From contig CALXRL010000050.1 in NCBI GenBank assembly GCA_944390735.1, forward strand, positions 1-64,000: 64,000 bases of DNA, given 5' to 3'. Shown here in pieces: positions 27,048 to 37,100 of the stretch. Positions within the stretch are counted from its first letter, which is position 1. Every line of letters begins with the position of its first letter. The translations under genes were made by a program, and so were the position numbers. The notes beneath the pieces were generated by a model, which saw only the letters and a list, made by a program, of their open reading frames with translations, ran no database searches and was not told the origin of the DNA. The stretch is from an uncultured Victivallales bacterium. GTDB lineage: Bacteria; Verrucomicrobiota; Lentisphaeria; Victivallales; UBA1829.

Positions 27048-27872
27048 ATGACAAGATATGGAAGATGGTTCAGATTTACCCTTCTGGAACTTCTGATTGT
27101 GGTTGCAATTCTTGCAATTCTGATTTCACTGCTGCTGCCCGGACTGGGAAAGGCGCGGAGTGCGGCGAGCGGATCGGTCTGTCTGAGCAATCTGAAACAG
27201 ATCGGCATTGCGCAGGCAAGTTACAGCGGGGACAGCGGAGATTATATTGTAAGTTCCATCCGGATCAACAAGGGGAGCATTACTTCGGATCATCCGAACA
27301 CCTGGTACGGGGTGCTTTCAGGGACCGCTCCGGACGGGAAAAGCTGTTCGCGCGCCTACGGGGTGAAATTCACTTCCCTGGTGAAAAACGGCAGTTACGA
27401 CTGCGATTTTCTCTGTCCCGCGGAGCCGATGAAGGCGCAGTGGGGAAATGGAACCAGCGCGATGCGTTACACGCACTATGCGGTCGGGGAGGTGGCGAAG
27501 AAGGGCAATCCGGATGTTCCCTTCTACCGGAAACTGTCGGATGTGACCCGGCCTGTCGAAGCGATTTTCTCAGGGGACCTCAAGCATCCGAATTCCCTGT
27601 CCCTGAACGGCTGGGGGGAGGTGCTTTTCACCGCCTTCCGGCACGGCGGAGGAAATGACTTCGGCGGAATCGGGGAGCGCGACAGGGAGGGGATTCTGAA
27701 TTCCTTCCCCCTCTTTTCCGGAACGACCAATCTTCTGTATATGGACGGTCATGCCGTACCGGTCTCCCTGGCCGCCCTTCTGAAGGTGCCGACGGAGAAC
27801 GGAAGGACGCTTCAGGAGTTTCCCGTTTTTTTCCCGCATGCGTTTTACCGCGGATTCCGGAGCGGCAAATAG
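27048..27872 (+). CDS. Pilin-like protein (prepilin N-terminal domain)
   Basis: 274 residues. [20 protein letters not shown] is the pseudopilin N-terminal helix, with Glu at +5 and Arg where Gly normally precedes the cleavage site. The soluble part has [34 protein letters not shown] and the C-terminal [10 protein letters not shown] block. First gene of an operon with the 1512-residue GH2 enzyme 74 bp downstream. A GAGG lies upstream of the ATG. A pseudopilin-like role in export or surface attachment of the paired hydrolase is inferred from the repeated pairing in this window. Confidence 0.88.
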   Translation: MTRYGRWFRFTLLELLIVVAILAILISLLLPGLGKARSAASGSVCLSNLKQIGIAQASYSGDSGDYIVSSIRINKGSITSDHPNTWYGVLSGTAPDGKSCSRAYGVKFTSLVKNGSYDCDFLCPAEPMKAQWGNGTSAMRYTHYAVGEVAKKGNPDVPFYRKLSDVTRPVEAIFSGDLKHPNSLSLNGWGEVLFTAFRHGGGNDFGGIGERDREGILNSFPLFSGTTNLLYMDGHAVPVSLAALLKVPTENGRTLQEFPVFFPHAFYRGFRSGK

Positions 27873-27946
27873 AAAAGGTGCGCCGAAGTTCTGCATTCGA
27901 ACGTTTTTCCAATTATTGAAATGATACCTAGAAAGAAGGAAGGAAC

Positions 27947-30900
27947 ATGAAACATTTGATTCATCTGCTGCTGGCCGCCGTTCCGCTGATGTTTGCCGGA
28001 GGAATGGAACCGTACTTGTTCGGTCCCCGCGCGGAACTGCTGATCCCCGACGAACAGAAGGACTGGGAGTGTGCACTGGCGGATTCCACCGATCTGACCC
28101 GTCTTCCCGGGAATCTGAAATGGGTTCCGGGGAACTCTTCGCTCAAAGTGAAAACCGCCATCAGGGGTCAGGCCCGTTATTCCGAGGAGCTTTTTGATTC
28201 GAAAGGCGAGCTCAAGCAGAAGACGGATCTGACGAAATGGCATCGCCGGATTGTGGATGTTCCGGCGGAATACCTGTCGAATCACGCGGTTTTTTTCACG
28301 ATTGCGACCGCCCGGCTCAAATTCGGACTGATTGTCAACGGCAGATCCGCCGGATCCTCCTGGCAGGCCTGTTTGCCGAAGGAGATGGAAGTGACCCGTC
28401 TTCTGCATCCCGGGAAAAATGAGATCGCCTTTGCCATCACGGCGCACGAGGGACTGATCGATCCGAAGACCCGGCAGTGGTATGCGCCGCATTACAGCTA
28501 CGGCGACCGCGCGCGCTGGGAGGGACCGATCAAACTGGAATTCCGTCCGTACTGCTACATCGACGATGTGTTCGTGCAGACGTTTGTGAAGAAACGGGAG
28601 ATCTCCTTTGAACTGACGCTGAAGAATGTGTCGGAACGTCCCGTGACGGTGGTTCCCTCCATCCGGGTTGCTCCGGAGCAGGATCCGGCCCGGCCCAGAA
28701 TGATTGTGGAATCCGATCCGGTCACGGTGCCTGCGCGGGGGGAGAAGGTGGTCACCATCCGCCGTCCCTGGCGCGGCCCGCTGCTGCTCTGGGATCCCGC
28801 CGGAGCCCATTTTTACGAAGCGGACGTCCTGCTTACCTGCAATGGAAAGACGCAGGATGTGTTCCGCAGAAAATTCGGATTCCGTGAAGTTTCCATTTCC
28901 GGACGGGACATTCTTCTCAACGGACAGCGAATCTTCCTGACGCGCGACTCCATCATGGGCTGTTCCGCCGATTTTGAAAAGTGGACCTACGGTCGCTGGT
29001 ACAAGGGAAAGAACGCGGTCAATGCCACACGCATGCACCTGGGGTCGCTTCCGTACTGGCTCATGGAATCCGCCGATCGCGCGGGCCGCTTTCTGATTCC
29101 GGAACTGGCGTACAGCTTTTTCAATTCGAAGAACCGCTTCCGGAAGGAAGGGGTCGAGGAGTACTGCAAAGGAGTGGCGAAACGCTACCGGAACCATCCG
29201 TCCGTGATTCTGTATTCGCTGGCCAACGAGACGGTCTGGCATCATACCGGACCCGAGTGGCGTGAAACGACGGAGCACTATCTTCGGACCATGCGGAAGT
29301 ATGCTCCGAACGCGCTCTTTCAGGCCGATGCCGACAACACCTGGAACGGTCTTCTGGACATCAACAACATTCATTATCCGGAATGGAGCGCCGGTCCGCT
29401 GCAGGCGCAGTATCCGAATTCCGGCTTCAATCTTCCGAACGATCTCTGGTGGGTGACGCGGGAGAAGGGGGCGCCTGCGGGCGGATGGCGCACGAATCCC
29501 TTCGACTGGAGCAAGCCGGTCGTGATTGGCGAATTCTACCGGTTTGCCGAACCCTCGATTGCGGGGGATGTTCTGTACGATCACTGGCTCTGGTCGCAGG
29601 AGTCGCCCACGGGCTCCACGCCGGTCTCCTATTACAATCCGGTTGCGGCGAATCCGGCGGAGGAGGCGCTCCGCATGGTCTGCAACTACTACCGGTATGT
29701 CGGATTTGCCGGTCTGAATCCGTGGGTGCGCGATTTCAACTATGTTCTGGAACACACCGTGATGGCGCCGCTGGAGTTCCAGCCGAATCTGACGGAGGGG
29801 GAGACCCTGAAACGGAAAGTGGTGTTCCTGAACGACGGCGGCGCTCCGGTCGATACAATCCGCTGGTATCTGCGTTCCGACGATAAGTCGATTGTCCGGC
29901 AGGGGGTCTGGAAGGTGAAAGTGCCGCAGGGAGAGAAGTGGGACGGCGTTGTGACTGCCGCTCTGCCGGTCCGGGGCGCTCCCTGGACGGCCAGACTTGT
30001 CGTCCAGGCCTTGATGGGAACACAGGAACAGGCCCGGTTTGAACAGCGGATCCACGTGATGAAACGGGAGTATGATCTTTCGTCTTTCGCGGACCGGGTC
30101 GGCGTGATCGGACGTTCGATGGATGACCGTCTTGCCCGGATGAAGCTGCAGAAGGCGCGTCGGATCGGAGCGTCGATTCCGCCGGAAGTCAAAGTGGTGA
30201 TTGTTGCTCCGGATGCGTTCCGTCACACGATGGCTCCGATGCTGAACAACTTTTTCCGCGCAGGCGGAACGGTTCTGATGATGCCGCAGAAGGAGTGGCG
30301 GCCGTTCCGTGCCGAACTGCCGGAACGCGATCTCAATCATGCCGCCACCCGGAGCTGGATCCGGAGTGCGGGTCATCCCGTTCTGGAGGGGCTTCTTCCG
30401 GAACAGCTGAACTGCTGGGGCGGGGACAATCTGGTTTCCACGGCCACGTTCCGCAAGCCCTGCGAAGGTTCCTTCCGGGTTCTTCTGGAGTGCGGGGGGC
30501 GAAGCGGCATGGAGTGGACCTCCCTGGTGGAGGTCGAAGTGGACGGCGGCTCCTGCATTCTCAACTCGTTTCCTGCGGACAGTTCCGATCCGGCGGTGCA
30601 GAAACTTCTGGCGAACATGATCCGCTACGGCGTGGAGCGTCCGAGGGAAACGCGCCGGACGCTGAGCGTTCTGCCCGGAAAGAACCGGAGGATTCTGCCG
30701 TTTCTGAAGTCGATTTTCGCCGAGGTGTCGGAAAGCGGCGGAATTCCGGAGTCGGGGATTGTTCTGGCGGATGCCTCCGCGGGTCTTTCCGCTGAAGCGG
30801 TGCGGAAGATTCTGTCGCGCGGCGGAACGGTCTGGCTTCACAATATCACTCCGGAGACGCGGAAGATTCTGGGGGATCTTCTTCCGGCGGATCTCCGGAT

Positions 30901-32485
30901 TGTGCCGCGTCCGAAAGCCGTGCTGGGAGGCATTCCGGTCGGGAACAGCGCCCTGCTGAACGGGATTGCGAATTTTGATCTTGCCTGGTACCGTCCGCCC
31001 TCCAATCCGGAGCGCTGGAGCCGGGCGGGGATCTACTGGGAGTGTTCGCAGCAAACGGCCGAACCGCCGGTCTGGTGCGTGGAAAGCGGGAAGGAGAATT
31101 CCGGAGTCCGGCTTCTGACCTCGCCCGGTTTTCTGGCGGAGATTCCCTCCGGATGCGGACGGATTCTGCTGGATGCGCTCCCCTGGGAGAACGCCGTCGA
31201 CAAGGAACGGGAAAAAGTGATGCGTTCGCTTGCGATGCTCTGCCGGAATCTGGGAGTTCGTTTTCTTCCGGTGGTCAAACCGAACTACCGGTATCATTCG
31301 CTGCGGCTCGGTTCTTTTGCGAATATGGGATACTGGGACCGCGTCGCCGGAGACGGATGCGGCGGCTGGACCGACCAGGGACGCAACGATATGCGGATGT
31401 TCCTCATCAACCATGTCGGACGCAACGACTACGAAGAGGATGGTCAGCCCACACCCGTTCCGCCGTTCCCCGAGGAGAACATCTTCTGCGGAGTTCCCTT
31501 TTTCCTTGCGGATCCCCGGAAACATGACGGGAAAGGCGTTCTGAGTTTCGGAAGCGCAATGGCGCCGAAGCTCATGCGGGAGGTGACCGGCATTCCGGTC
31601 GGCGTTTCCGCCGACAGCTTCCACGTTCTCCACGCTTCCGCCTGGCTGACGGAGAAGCATGGAACGCCCATCGCCGAATATACGCTCCTGTATGAGGACG
31701 GTTCCCGGGCGACTCTTCCGGTCCGTTCCGAGATCGACATCTGCGACTGGTGGAAGCCGCTTCCCTCCGCGAACTGCCGGATCGCCTGGGCGGGCAGAAA
31801 CAAGCTGGGATCCGTGAATCTTTACTGCAGCACCTTCCGCAATCCGCATCCGGAGAAGAAGATCCGTTCCCTGGCGATCCGCGCCGGACTCACCGGTGCG
31901 CAGTATGTGGTGCTCGGCATCACCTTTGCCGAGATCCGGAAGGAGCCCGGCGAACTTGTTCCCGTTCTGAAAACGAAGATGGATTTCTCCGGCAGGGAGC
32001 TTCTGCCTTCCATTCCCGGCTGTTATTATCCGCCCGACCTGAAGTTCCGCTTTTCGGAACGGGGCGCTGAATTCACGGAAAAAAACGGCTGCGTCGTGGT
32101 TTTCCCGAACAGGAACAATCCGATGAAGGACTTTCAGCGCAAACCCTTTGAGATCGTTCTGGAGGTGACCCCTCTGACCTATCCGACGAATGGAAATGCC
32201 CGTCTGTTTGACCTGATCGGCGTCGGCTTCCAGTTCCATCCGGACAAGCGGGTGCATATCCTGAATATGAAATCGAAGAAGATTCTGGAATTGAACCGGA
32301 AGGTGCATCTGCGTTTCCGGTATGACGGCTCCCGTGCATGGCTCTATGTCAACGGCCGTCTCGATGCGGTGACGGATGCCTCCCCCTACCATTTTTCCAC
32401 AAAGACCTGTACGCATTTCCGTTTCTGCAATGTGAATATGCTGTATCATAAAGTCGAATTCTACGAGCTGAGGGAGACTCCGTAG
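27947..32485 (+). CDS. Giant secreted GH2-family glycoside hydrolase (1512 aa)
   Basis: Signal peptide (HLIHLLLAAVPLMFAGG). The N-terminal sugar-binding sandwich, a beta domain (EADVLLTCNGKTQDVFRRKFGFREV) and a TIM barrel follow GH2 order. The acid/base motif is intact: NHPSVILYSLANE (~residues 417-429); a nucleophile-like Glu is in KPVVIGEFYRF (~528). The middle (~700-1100) contains two amidotransferase/trimerisation-like segments (VVIVAPDAFRHTMAPMLNNFF). The C-terminal ~170 residues end in a LamG-like sandwich (AWLYVNGRLDAVTDAS). Probably a retaining exo-glycosidase acting outside the cytoplasm on plant or mucin glycans; the sugar cannot be told. This is the only one of the three giants with both catalytic glutamates. 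Confidence 0.87.
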   Translation: MKHLIHLLLAAVPLMFAGGMEPYLFGPRAELLIPDEQKDWECALADSTDLTRLPGNLKWVPGNSSLKVKTAIRGQARYSEELFDSKGELKQKTDLTKWHRRIVDVPAEYLSNHAVFFTIATARLKFGLIVNGRSAGSSWQACLPKEMEVTRLLHPGKNEIAFAITAHEGLIDPKTRQWYAPHYSYGDRARWEGPIKLEFRPYCYIDDVFVQTFVKKREISFELTLKNVSERPVTVVPSIRVAPEQDPARPRMIVESDPVTVPARGEKVVTIRRPWRGPLLLWDPAGAHFYEADVLLTCNGKTQDVFRRKFGFREVSISGRDILLNGQRIFLTRDSIMGCSADFEKWTYGRWYKGKNAVNATRMHLGSLPYWLMESADRAGRFLIPELAYSFFNSKNRFRKEGVEEYCKGVAKRYRNHPSVILYSLANETVWHHTGPEWRETTEHYLRTMRKYAPNALFQADADNTWNGLLDINNIHYPEWSAGPLQAQYPNSGFNLPNDLWWVTREKGAPAGGWRTNPFDWSKPVVIGEFYRFAEPSIAGDVLYDHWLWSQESPTGSTPVSYYNPVAANPAEEALRMVCNYYRYVGFAGLNPWVRDFNYVLEHTVMAPLEFQPNLTEGETLKRKVVFLNDGGAPVDTIRWYLRSDDKSIVRQGVWKVKVPQGEKWDGVVTAALPVRGAPWTARLVVQALMGTQEQARFEQRIHVMKREYDLSSFADRVGVIGRSMDDRLARMKLQKARRIGASIPPEVKVVIVAPDAFRHTMAPMLNNFFRAGGTVLMMPQKEWRPFRAELPERDLNHAATRSWIRSAGHPVLEGLLPEQLNCWGGDNLVSTATFRKPCEGSFRVLLECGGRSGMEWTSLVEVEVDGGSCILNSFPADSSDPAVQKLLANMIRYGVERPRETRRTLSVLPGKNRRILPFLKSIFAEVSESGGIPESGIVLADASAGLSAEAVRKILSRGGTVWLHNITPETRKILGDLLPADLRIVPRPKAVLGGIPVGNSALLNGIANFDLAWYRPPSNPERWSRAGIYWECSQQTAEPPVWCVESGKENSGVRLLTSPGFLAEIPSGCGRILLDALPWENAVDKEREKVMRSLAMLCRNLGVRFLPVVKPNYRYHSLRLGSFANMGYWDRVAGDGCGGWTDQGRNDMRMFLINHVGRNDYEEDGQPTPVPPFPEENIFCGVPFFLADPRKHDGKGVLSFGSAMAPKLMREVTGIPVGVSADSFHVLHASAWLTEKHGTPIAEYTLLYEDGSRATLPVRSEIDICDWWKPLPSANCRIAWAGRNKLGSVNLYCSTFRNPHPEKKIRSLAIRAGLTGAQYVVLGITFAEIRKEPGELVPVLKTKMDFSGRELLPSIPGCYYPPDLKFRFSERGAEFTEKNGCVVVFPNRNNPMKDFQRKPFEIVLEVTPLTYPTNGNARLFDLIGVGFQFHPDKRVHILNMKSKKILELNRKVHLRFRYDGSRAWLYVNGRLDAVTDASPYHFSTKTCTHFRFCNVNMLYHKVEFYELRETP

Positions 32486-32654
32486 ACTGCGGTGCGGGAG
32501 CAGGCGGAATTTCCGTTTTTCCGCAGGCGGTTCAACCGTGTTTCACGGCAGGAAGTGTGAGCGGAAAATCGGGGAGGGTCCGCTTCTTCCGCCTTCTTCC
32601 ATTTTGCCGGGTCCTTCCGGTGATGCCTTTCGCGGGGGTCTCTCAGGAATCCGA

Positions 32655-32763
32655 CCCCTCCGGTTTCGTTTTTTGCGGGAAGGCTCGAATCTCGCAGCCC
32701 CGGTCTAGGGAGCCTCTCGGGCTCCCCTCCGGTTTCGTTTTTGCGGGAAGGCTCGAATCTCGC
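32655..32763. repeat. Duplicated 40/41-bp intergenic element flanking a hairpin
   Basis: The 41-bp element at 32655-32695 recurs at 32724-32763, identical except for one T in a T-run (six versus five). Between them GGGAGCC/GGCTCCC forms a perfect 7-bp stem (32708-32726). Short flanking words such as ATTTTGCCGGG also recur (32601, 32807). The 530-bp gap (32486-33015) otherwise has no gene; its right end carries the next promoter. Confidence 0.85.
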
Positions 32764-32936
32764 CATCCCCTGTCGCGTGGATTTTTCCCGTGTTCCGTCT
32801 TCCTGCATTTTGCCGGGCTTTCCCGGTTTCCGGATGCCCGCTGTTTTCGGAAATGTCGGTTTGATTTTCGCAGGTCTGTCGCTTCCGTTTCCCGTGAAAG
32901 GCGTTTCTTTTCCCGATTTTTTTTGTTCCTACGGGA

Positions 32937-32995
32937 TTGACAAAATAAAAAAATATTGTATAATTATAATACATAAAATGATTATTTATAATACA
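32937..32995 (+). promoter_or_regulatory. Strong sigma-70 promoter with operator-like repeats for the regulator/GH2 operon
   Basis: Consensus TTGACA (32937-32942) and TATAAT (32959-32964) with a 16-base spacer. TGTAT (32957-32961) and ATACA (32969-32973) form an inverted repeat across the -10 element. TTATAATACA occurs twice as a direct repeat (32964-32973 and 32986-32995), 22 bp apart, about two helical turns. This suits binding by the GntR/LacI-type regulator encoded 20 bp downstream. Confidence 0.75.
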
Positions 32996-33015
32996 GATAT
33001 AGAAGGATATTCAGG

Positions 33016-34065
33016 ATGTCGGAACGAAAGGACGCGCTGCTGACCCTTCCGGTGAAGCGTTATCTTCAGCGTCGGGTGGACAAGGCCGGAACCCTTCCGG
33101 AGCTTCTTCCCGGAGAGATGGAACTGACGCGGAAATTCGGGGTGAGCCGTGTGACGGTCCGGCGGGCGATTCTGGATCTGGAGGAGTCGGGCTATGTGAT
33201 TCACCTTCCGAATCGCCGGGGGCTGTTCACTAATCCCCGGAAATCGAAGGGCATGCCGCACATCATCGGGATTGTCGGGGGGGATCGGCAGTCGATTTTT
33301 TTTGACAAGTTCACGGCGATGATTCTGAGCGGCTTTATTCCGGAAATGGAGGAGGAGCTCTGTCAGTTTGAGTTTCTGTCGCTTTCCGGTTTTGTGCCGT
33401 CGGGGACGCGGGATACCGCTTTTGTCCGGGGGATGGGGGTGGATGCCCTGTTCTGGCTGATTCCTCCAGCGGAGGATATTGCGCTGATTGAGAATCTGAT
33501 CCGGGAGCACTATCCGGTGGTGACGGTCAACTCTCCGTTTCTGAGCAACTACCGTTCGCCGTCGAGCAACTGCATCGGATTCGACTTTGCCCAGAAGGGG
33601 AGGCAATGGGCACAGTTCTTTCTGAAGAGACATCTTAGTTCTCCGGTCTACTGCGGCGGGACGGAGGAGCGCCTGGAGGCGTTCCGCGAAACGCTGATTC
33701 AAAACGGAGCCTCCTTTCCCGATTCGCACTTCATTCCCACCGGCGAGGATGCGGAGGCGCGTCTGGAGGCGCTGTTCGAACGCGATCCGGGAATTGACGG
33801 CATTGTCTCCGATGGAACGCTCTGTCATTCGACGGTTCATTTCCTTCTGACGCATCCGTCTCTTCGCTCCCTCTGTGTGCTGCTGGACGGCAGCGATTAC
33901 GCGCGCCAGATCTGCCGGGAGCATCCCGAACTGAATCTCCATATTATGGAAAGCACCTATTATAAGACGGCGGTCAAAGCCGGAGCTCTGGGCGGAAGAC
34001 TGCTGCGGGAGTGTTTCCGCAGCGGCGGAGAGCCCGTTCGGAAACGGATCGTCAGGTGGTTCTGA
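33016..34065 (+). CDS. GntR-type regulator fused to a LacI-like sensor domain
   Basis: 349 residues, the same architecture and length as the regulator at 12260-13309. The winged helix is at ~25-75 (LPELLPGEMELTRKFGVSRVTVRRAILDLEESGYVI); the sensor domain runs from HIIGIVGGDRQSIFFDKF to the end. It is the first gene of an operon with a giant GH2-like protein, a small secreted protein, a pilin-like protein and an SGNH hydrolase. The promoter overlaps a palindrome, so it probably represses its own operon until a sugar ligand binds. Ligand unknown. Confidence 0.88.
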   Translation: MSERKDALLTLPVKRYLQRRVDKAGTLPELLPGEMELTRKFGVSRVTVRRAILDLEESGYVIHLPNRRGLFTNPRKSKGMPHIIGIVGGDRQSIFFDKFTAMILSGFIPEMEEELCQFEFLSLSGFVPSGTRDTAFVRGMGVDALFWLIPPAEDIALIENLIREHYPVVTVNSPFLSNYRSPSSNCIGFDFAQKGRQWAQFFLKRHLSSPVYCGGTEERLEAFRETLIQNGASFPDSHFIPTGEDAEARLEALFERDPGIDGIVSDGTLCHSTVHFLLTHPSLRSLCVLLDGSDYARQICREHPELNLHIMESTYYKTAVKAGALGGRLLRECFRSGGEPVRKRIVRWF

Positions 34066-34117
34066 GAAACTGCCGTTGTTCAACAGAAACAAATTTTTGA
34101 TTGTGAAAGGATTATGG

Positions 34118-37100
34118 ATGAAAAAATTCTTTTTTCTGTTTGTGTTTCTTCTTCCTGTACTCTTTTACGGAAGCGAGAGAAAGGAGCTTTCGGGAGTCTG
34201 GCGCTTTCAGGCGGCGGAGAGCCCGGAGAAACTTCCGGATGAAGACGCATGGAGTTCGCCGGGAAGATCGCATCTCTGGGTATCGCCTCCGAAGGGAAGC
34301 GCCCGGAAACAGGATCTGAAAAAAACGGACAACCTCTGGATGACACAGGTCTTTGAGATTCCGGCGGGGAAGTCCGAGTCGCGTTATCTGCTGGATTTTG
34401 AACGGATCAACGGGAATCTGATTGTGTTTCTGAACGGGAAACGGGTCGGAGAGCGTCCGGGTCCGTACGGCCGTCTGGAGATCACCGGATTTCTGCGTCC
34501 GGGAAAGAATGTTCTGACGCTCTTCAACACCCGGAATTATACGGGGACCTCCAGAACGTTCCGGACCGATCCTCTGCGCTGGGCCGCCCGCGGTCCCAAG
34601 GCTCCGGGCGGACCGGTTCCGACAGGGGAGTGCAAACTCGGAGTTGAGCATGTGTTTCTGGAGCGGCGGGCCGTCCCCGTCGCCGTGGCGGATGCGTGGA
34701 CGGAGACCTCCTGGCGGAAAAAAGAGATCGCGCTTCATGTGGAGCTGGACGCCTCCTCCGCGGTGGAGAAGCTGCGTCTTGCCTGCGAGATTCTGGATGC
34801 TTCCGGAAAACGGGTGCTGGATCTGGATCGGGAGCTGGCTTCCGTGACGAAGGGGGCGCGGAATGTGACTCTGATGCGGAAATGGGAGAATCCGATTCCC
34901 TGGGAACTGGATGGAGCGTATCTGTATACGGCGCGGATTCGTCTGGAGGATCCGTCGGGGAAGGTGCTGGACCGGATGGAGTTTCCGTTCGGGTTCCGGG
35001 AGATCTGGACCGAAGGGCGGAAGGTGATGATGAATGGTCATCCGAGCCGCTGGCGCATCGAGTGGGCGCATTTCGGATTGACGGAGAAATCGGTTTCCTT
35101 TTTTCATCTGCTCGGGCGCAATGTCATTTACGAGCAGCCGAATGCGGAGAGCTGGTGGCGCGCGTGGGGGGATGTGCCTTATTTCAGTCAGGAGTGGCTT
35201 TCCATGGCGGATCGGAACGGGATCGGAGTTCTTCTGCCGCTTCCGAGCTGCAGCCGTCTCCGGGGAGAGTTTCTGACGAATGCCGCGCTGGAACAGCAGT
35301 ACCGGGAGGAGTGCGGGGCGTTTATCCGGCGGTACCGGCGTCATCCGTCGGTGATTGCGTGGTGCACGTCGATGAATGCGTTCTGTCCGGGGGACGGCAT
35401 TGCGCCGTCCGGAATCGGAATCCGGCATCCGTACGGACAGAAAATGGAGGCCGTGCTGAACCGCTCCTTTGAGATCGTGAAGAAGATGGATTCCACCCGT
35501 CTTGTCTACGGACATGCGGAGGGGAATCTGGGGGATCTGGCAAGCGGGAACGTCTATCCGATTTTTGCGCCGGTCCAGGAGGTCGCCGACTGGCCGTCCC
35601 GCTGGGCGGAAAAGGGGACCATGCCTTACTGGGCGTCCGAGTATGCCGCGGTGTATGACGGAAGTTATTTCAAGGGCAAAACCTTTCTTCTGACGGAATA
35701 TGCCGCCATCAATTTCGGTCCGGACGCCTACCGCAGGGAGAGTCTCCGCCAGCTGGAGAACACGCTGGACATCGGTCTTCGGAGTTCGCTGCACGGTCAG
35801 ATCATGGCAGAGGTGGCTCCGTATGCGCCATTGTACTGGGATGTGCAGGAACTGTATATCACGGCAACCGACCGCGCCTGGCGGACGTGGGGGGTTACGG
35901 CCTGGCACTATTTCAATTTTTTTGTCGGGTACGGCAATCCGCCGAATCCGAAGCGCGATCTTTACAACCACTGGAGCCGGTATGCCGACATCAAGACTCC
36001 GGTGACGGGGCGTCCCGCCTGGGCCAATCGTCTGTTTGATCTTCATTCCCGCTGGATGCAGCCGCTTCTGGTCTATCTGGCCGGTTCGCCGGTTCACACC
36101 GACCGAACCCATTCGTTCCGATCCGGCGAGACGGTGCGCAAGCAGATTGCCGCCGTGTTCGACGGTCCGGGCTCTCGGCGTCTTTCCGCGGAGTGGACGC
36201 TTCAGGATGCGTCCGGCCGAAGCCTCGTTTCCGGAAAGAGTCCGATTTCCCTGAAAGCCGGCGACATCCGCTTTTTCCCCATTGAATTTCCGGCTCCGGA
36301 GGTGCGTTCCCGTACGGAATTCCTCCTGAAGCTGTGCGTGACCGGAGAGCACGGCACGAAGATCGAAGACTCCTTCCCTCTGGAGGTTTTTCCGACCGGG
36401 CAGCAGAAGGTGACTCATCCTCTGATTGTGTTTGATCCGACCGGCCGATCCACCCCCTGGCTGCGGGAATGTGCGCAGCAGCTGAAGCCGTATCGTCCGG
36501 GAATGAGCTACCGGAACGGAGAGATTCTGGTGATCGGCCGCGAGGCGCTCCGGGTCGGGCAGGCGCTTCCCTTCACGCCCCGCGATTTGAAAAACGGACT
36601 GCGGGTTCTTGTGCTGGAGCAGCGTCCCGAGGTTCTGGAGGCGATGGGATTCCGAATGGCGGACGTCTCCGCGCGGGTCGTGTTTTTCGACCGGAACGCC
36701 GGCGTTCTCACAGATGGGCTGAAGGATCAGGATCTGCGCTACTGGCGCGGCTCCACGGATCTGTTCCCGGAATTCCAGGCGCCGCGGAAATACGACATGA
36801 ACGTCGCGCCGCGAAGCACGAACCGCCATGTGGTTGCCTCCACGGTGATCGAAACTCCGGCGGTTCCCGGATTTGAACCGCTTCTTTCCGCGGAATTCGA
36901 TCTTGCCTACACCCCGCTTCTCCGCATGAATTACGGACGCGGCATGATGCTCTTCAGCACGCTGGATTTCAGCGGACGTGAGAAGAGCGATCCGGCGGCA
37001 ATGCGTCTGGCGGGAAATCTTCTCCGGTATGTCGCCTCGGCAAAGTGCGGGGAGCGCCCGACGCTGCTTCTCCGCTCCGGAGAGGACCGCTCGAAGGAGG

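Noticed and set aside
27845..32449. Very long open frame antisense to the 1512-residue GH2 gene (and similar ones opposite ffh/lpxB, 34.1-38.7 kb, 46-48.9 kb and 51.2-54.7 kb)
   Set aside because: High-GC third positions in real genes keep the opposite frames open; the translations are rich in Arg/His/Gln/Pro, have no domains and no start signals.
32681..32697. tRNA-like T-arm (GGCTCGAATCTC)
   Set aside because: No acceptor or anticodon stems fit around either copy, and the T-loop lacks the invariant TTC.
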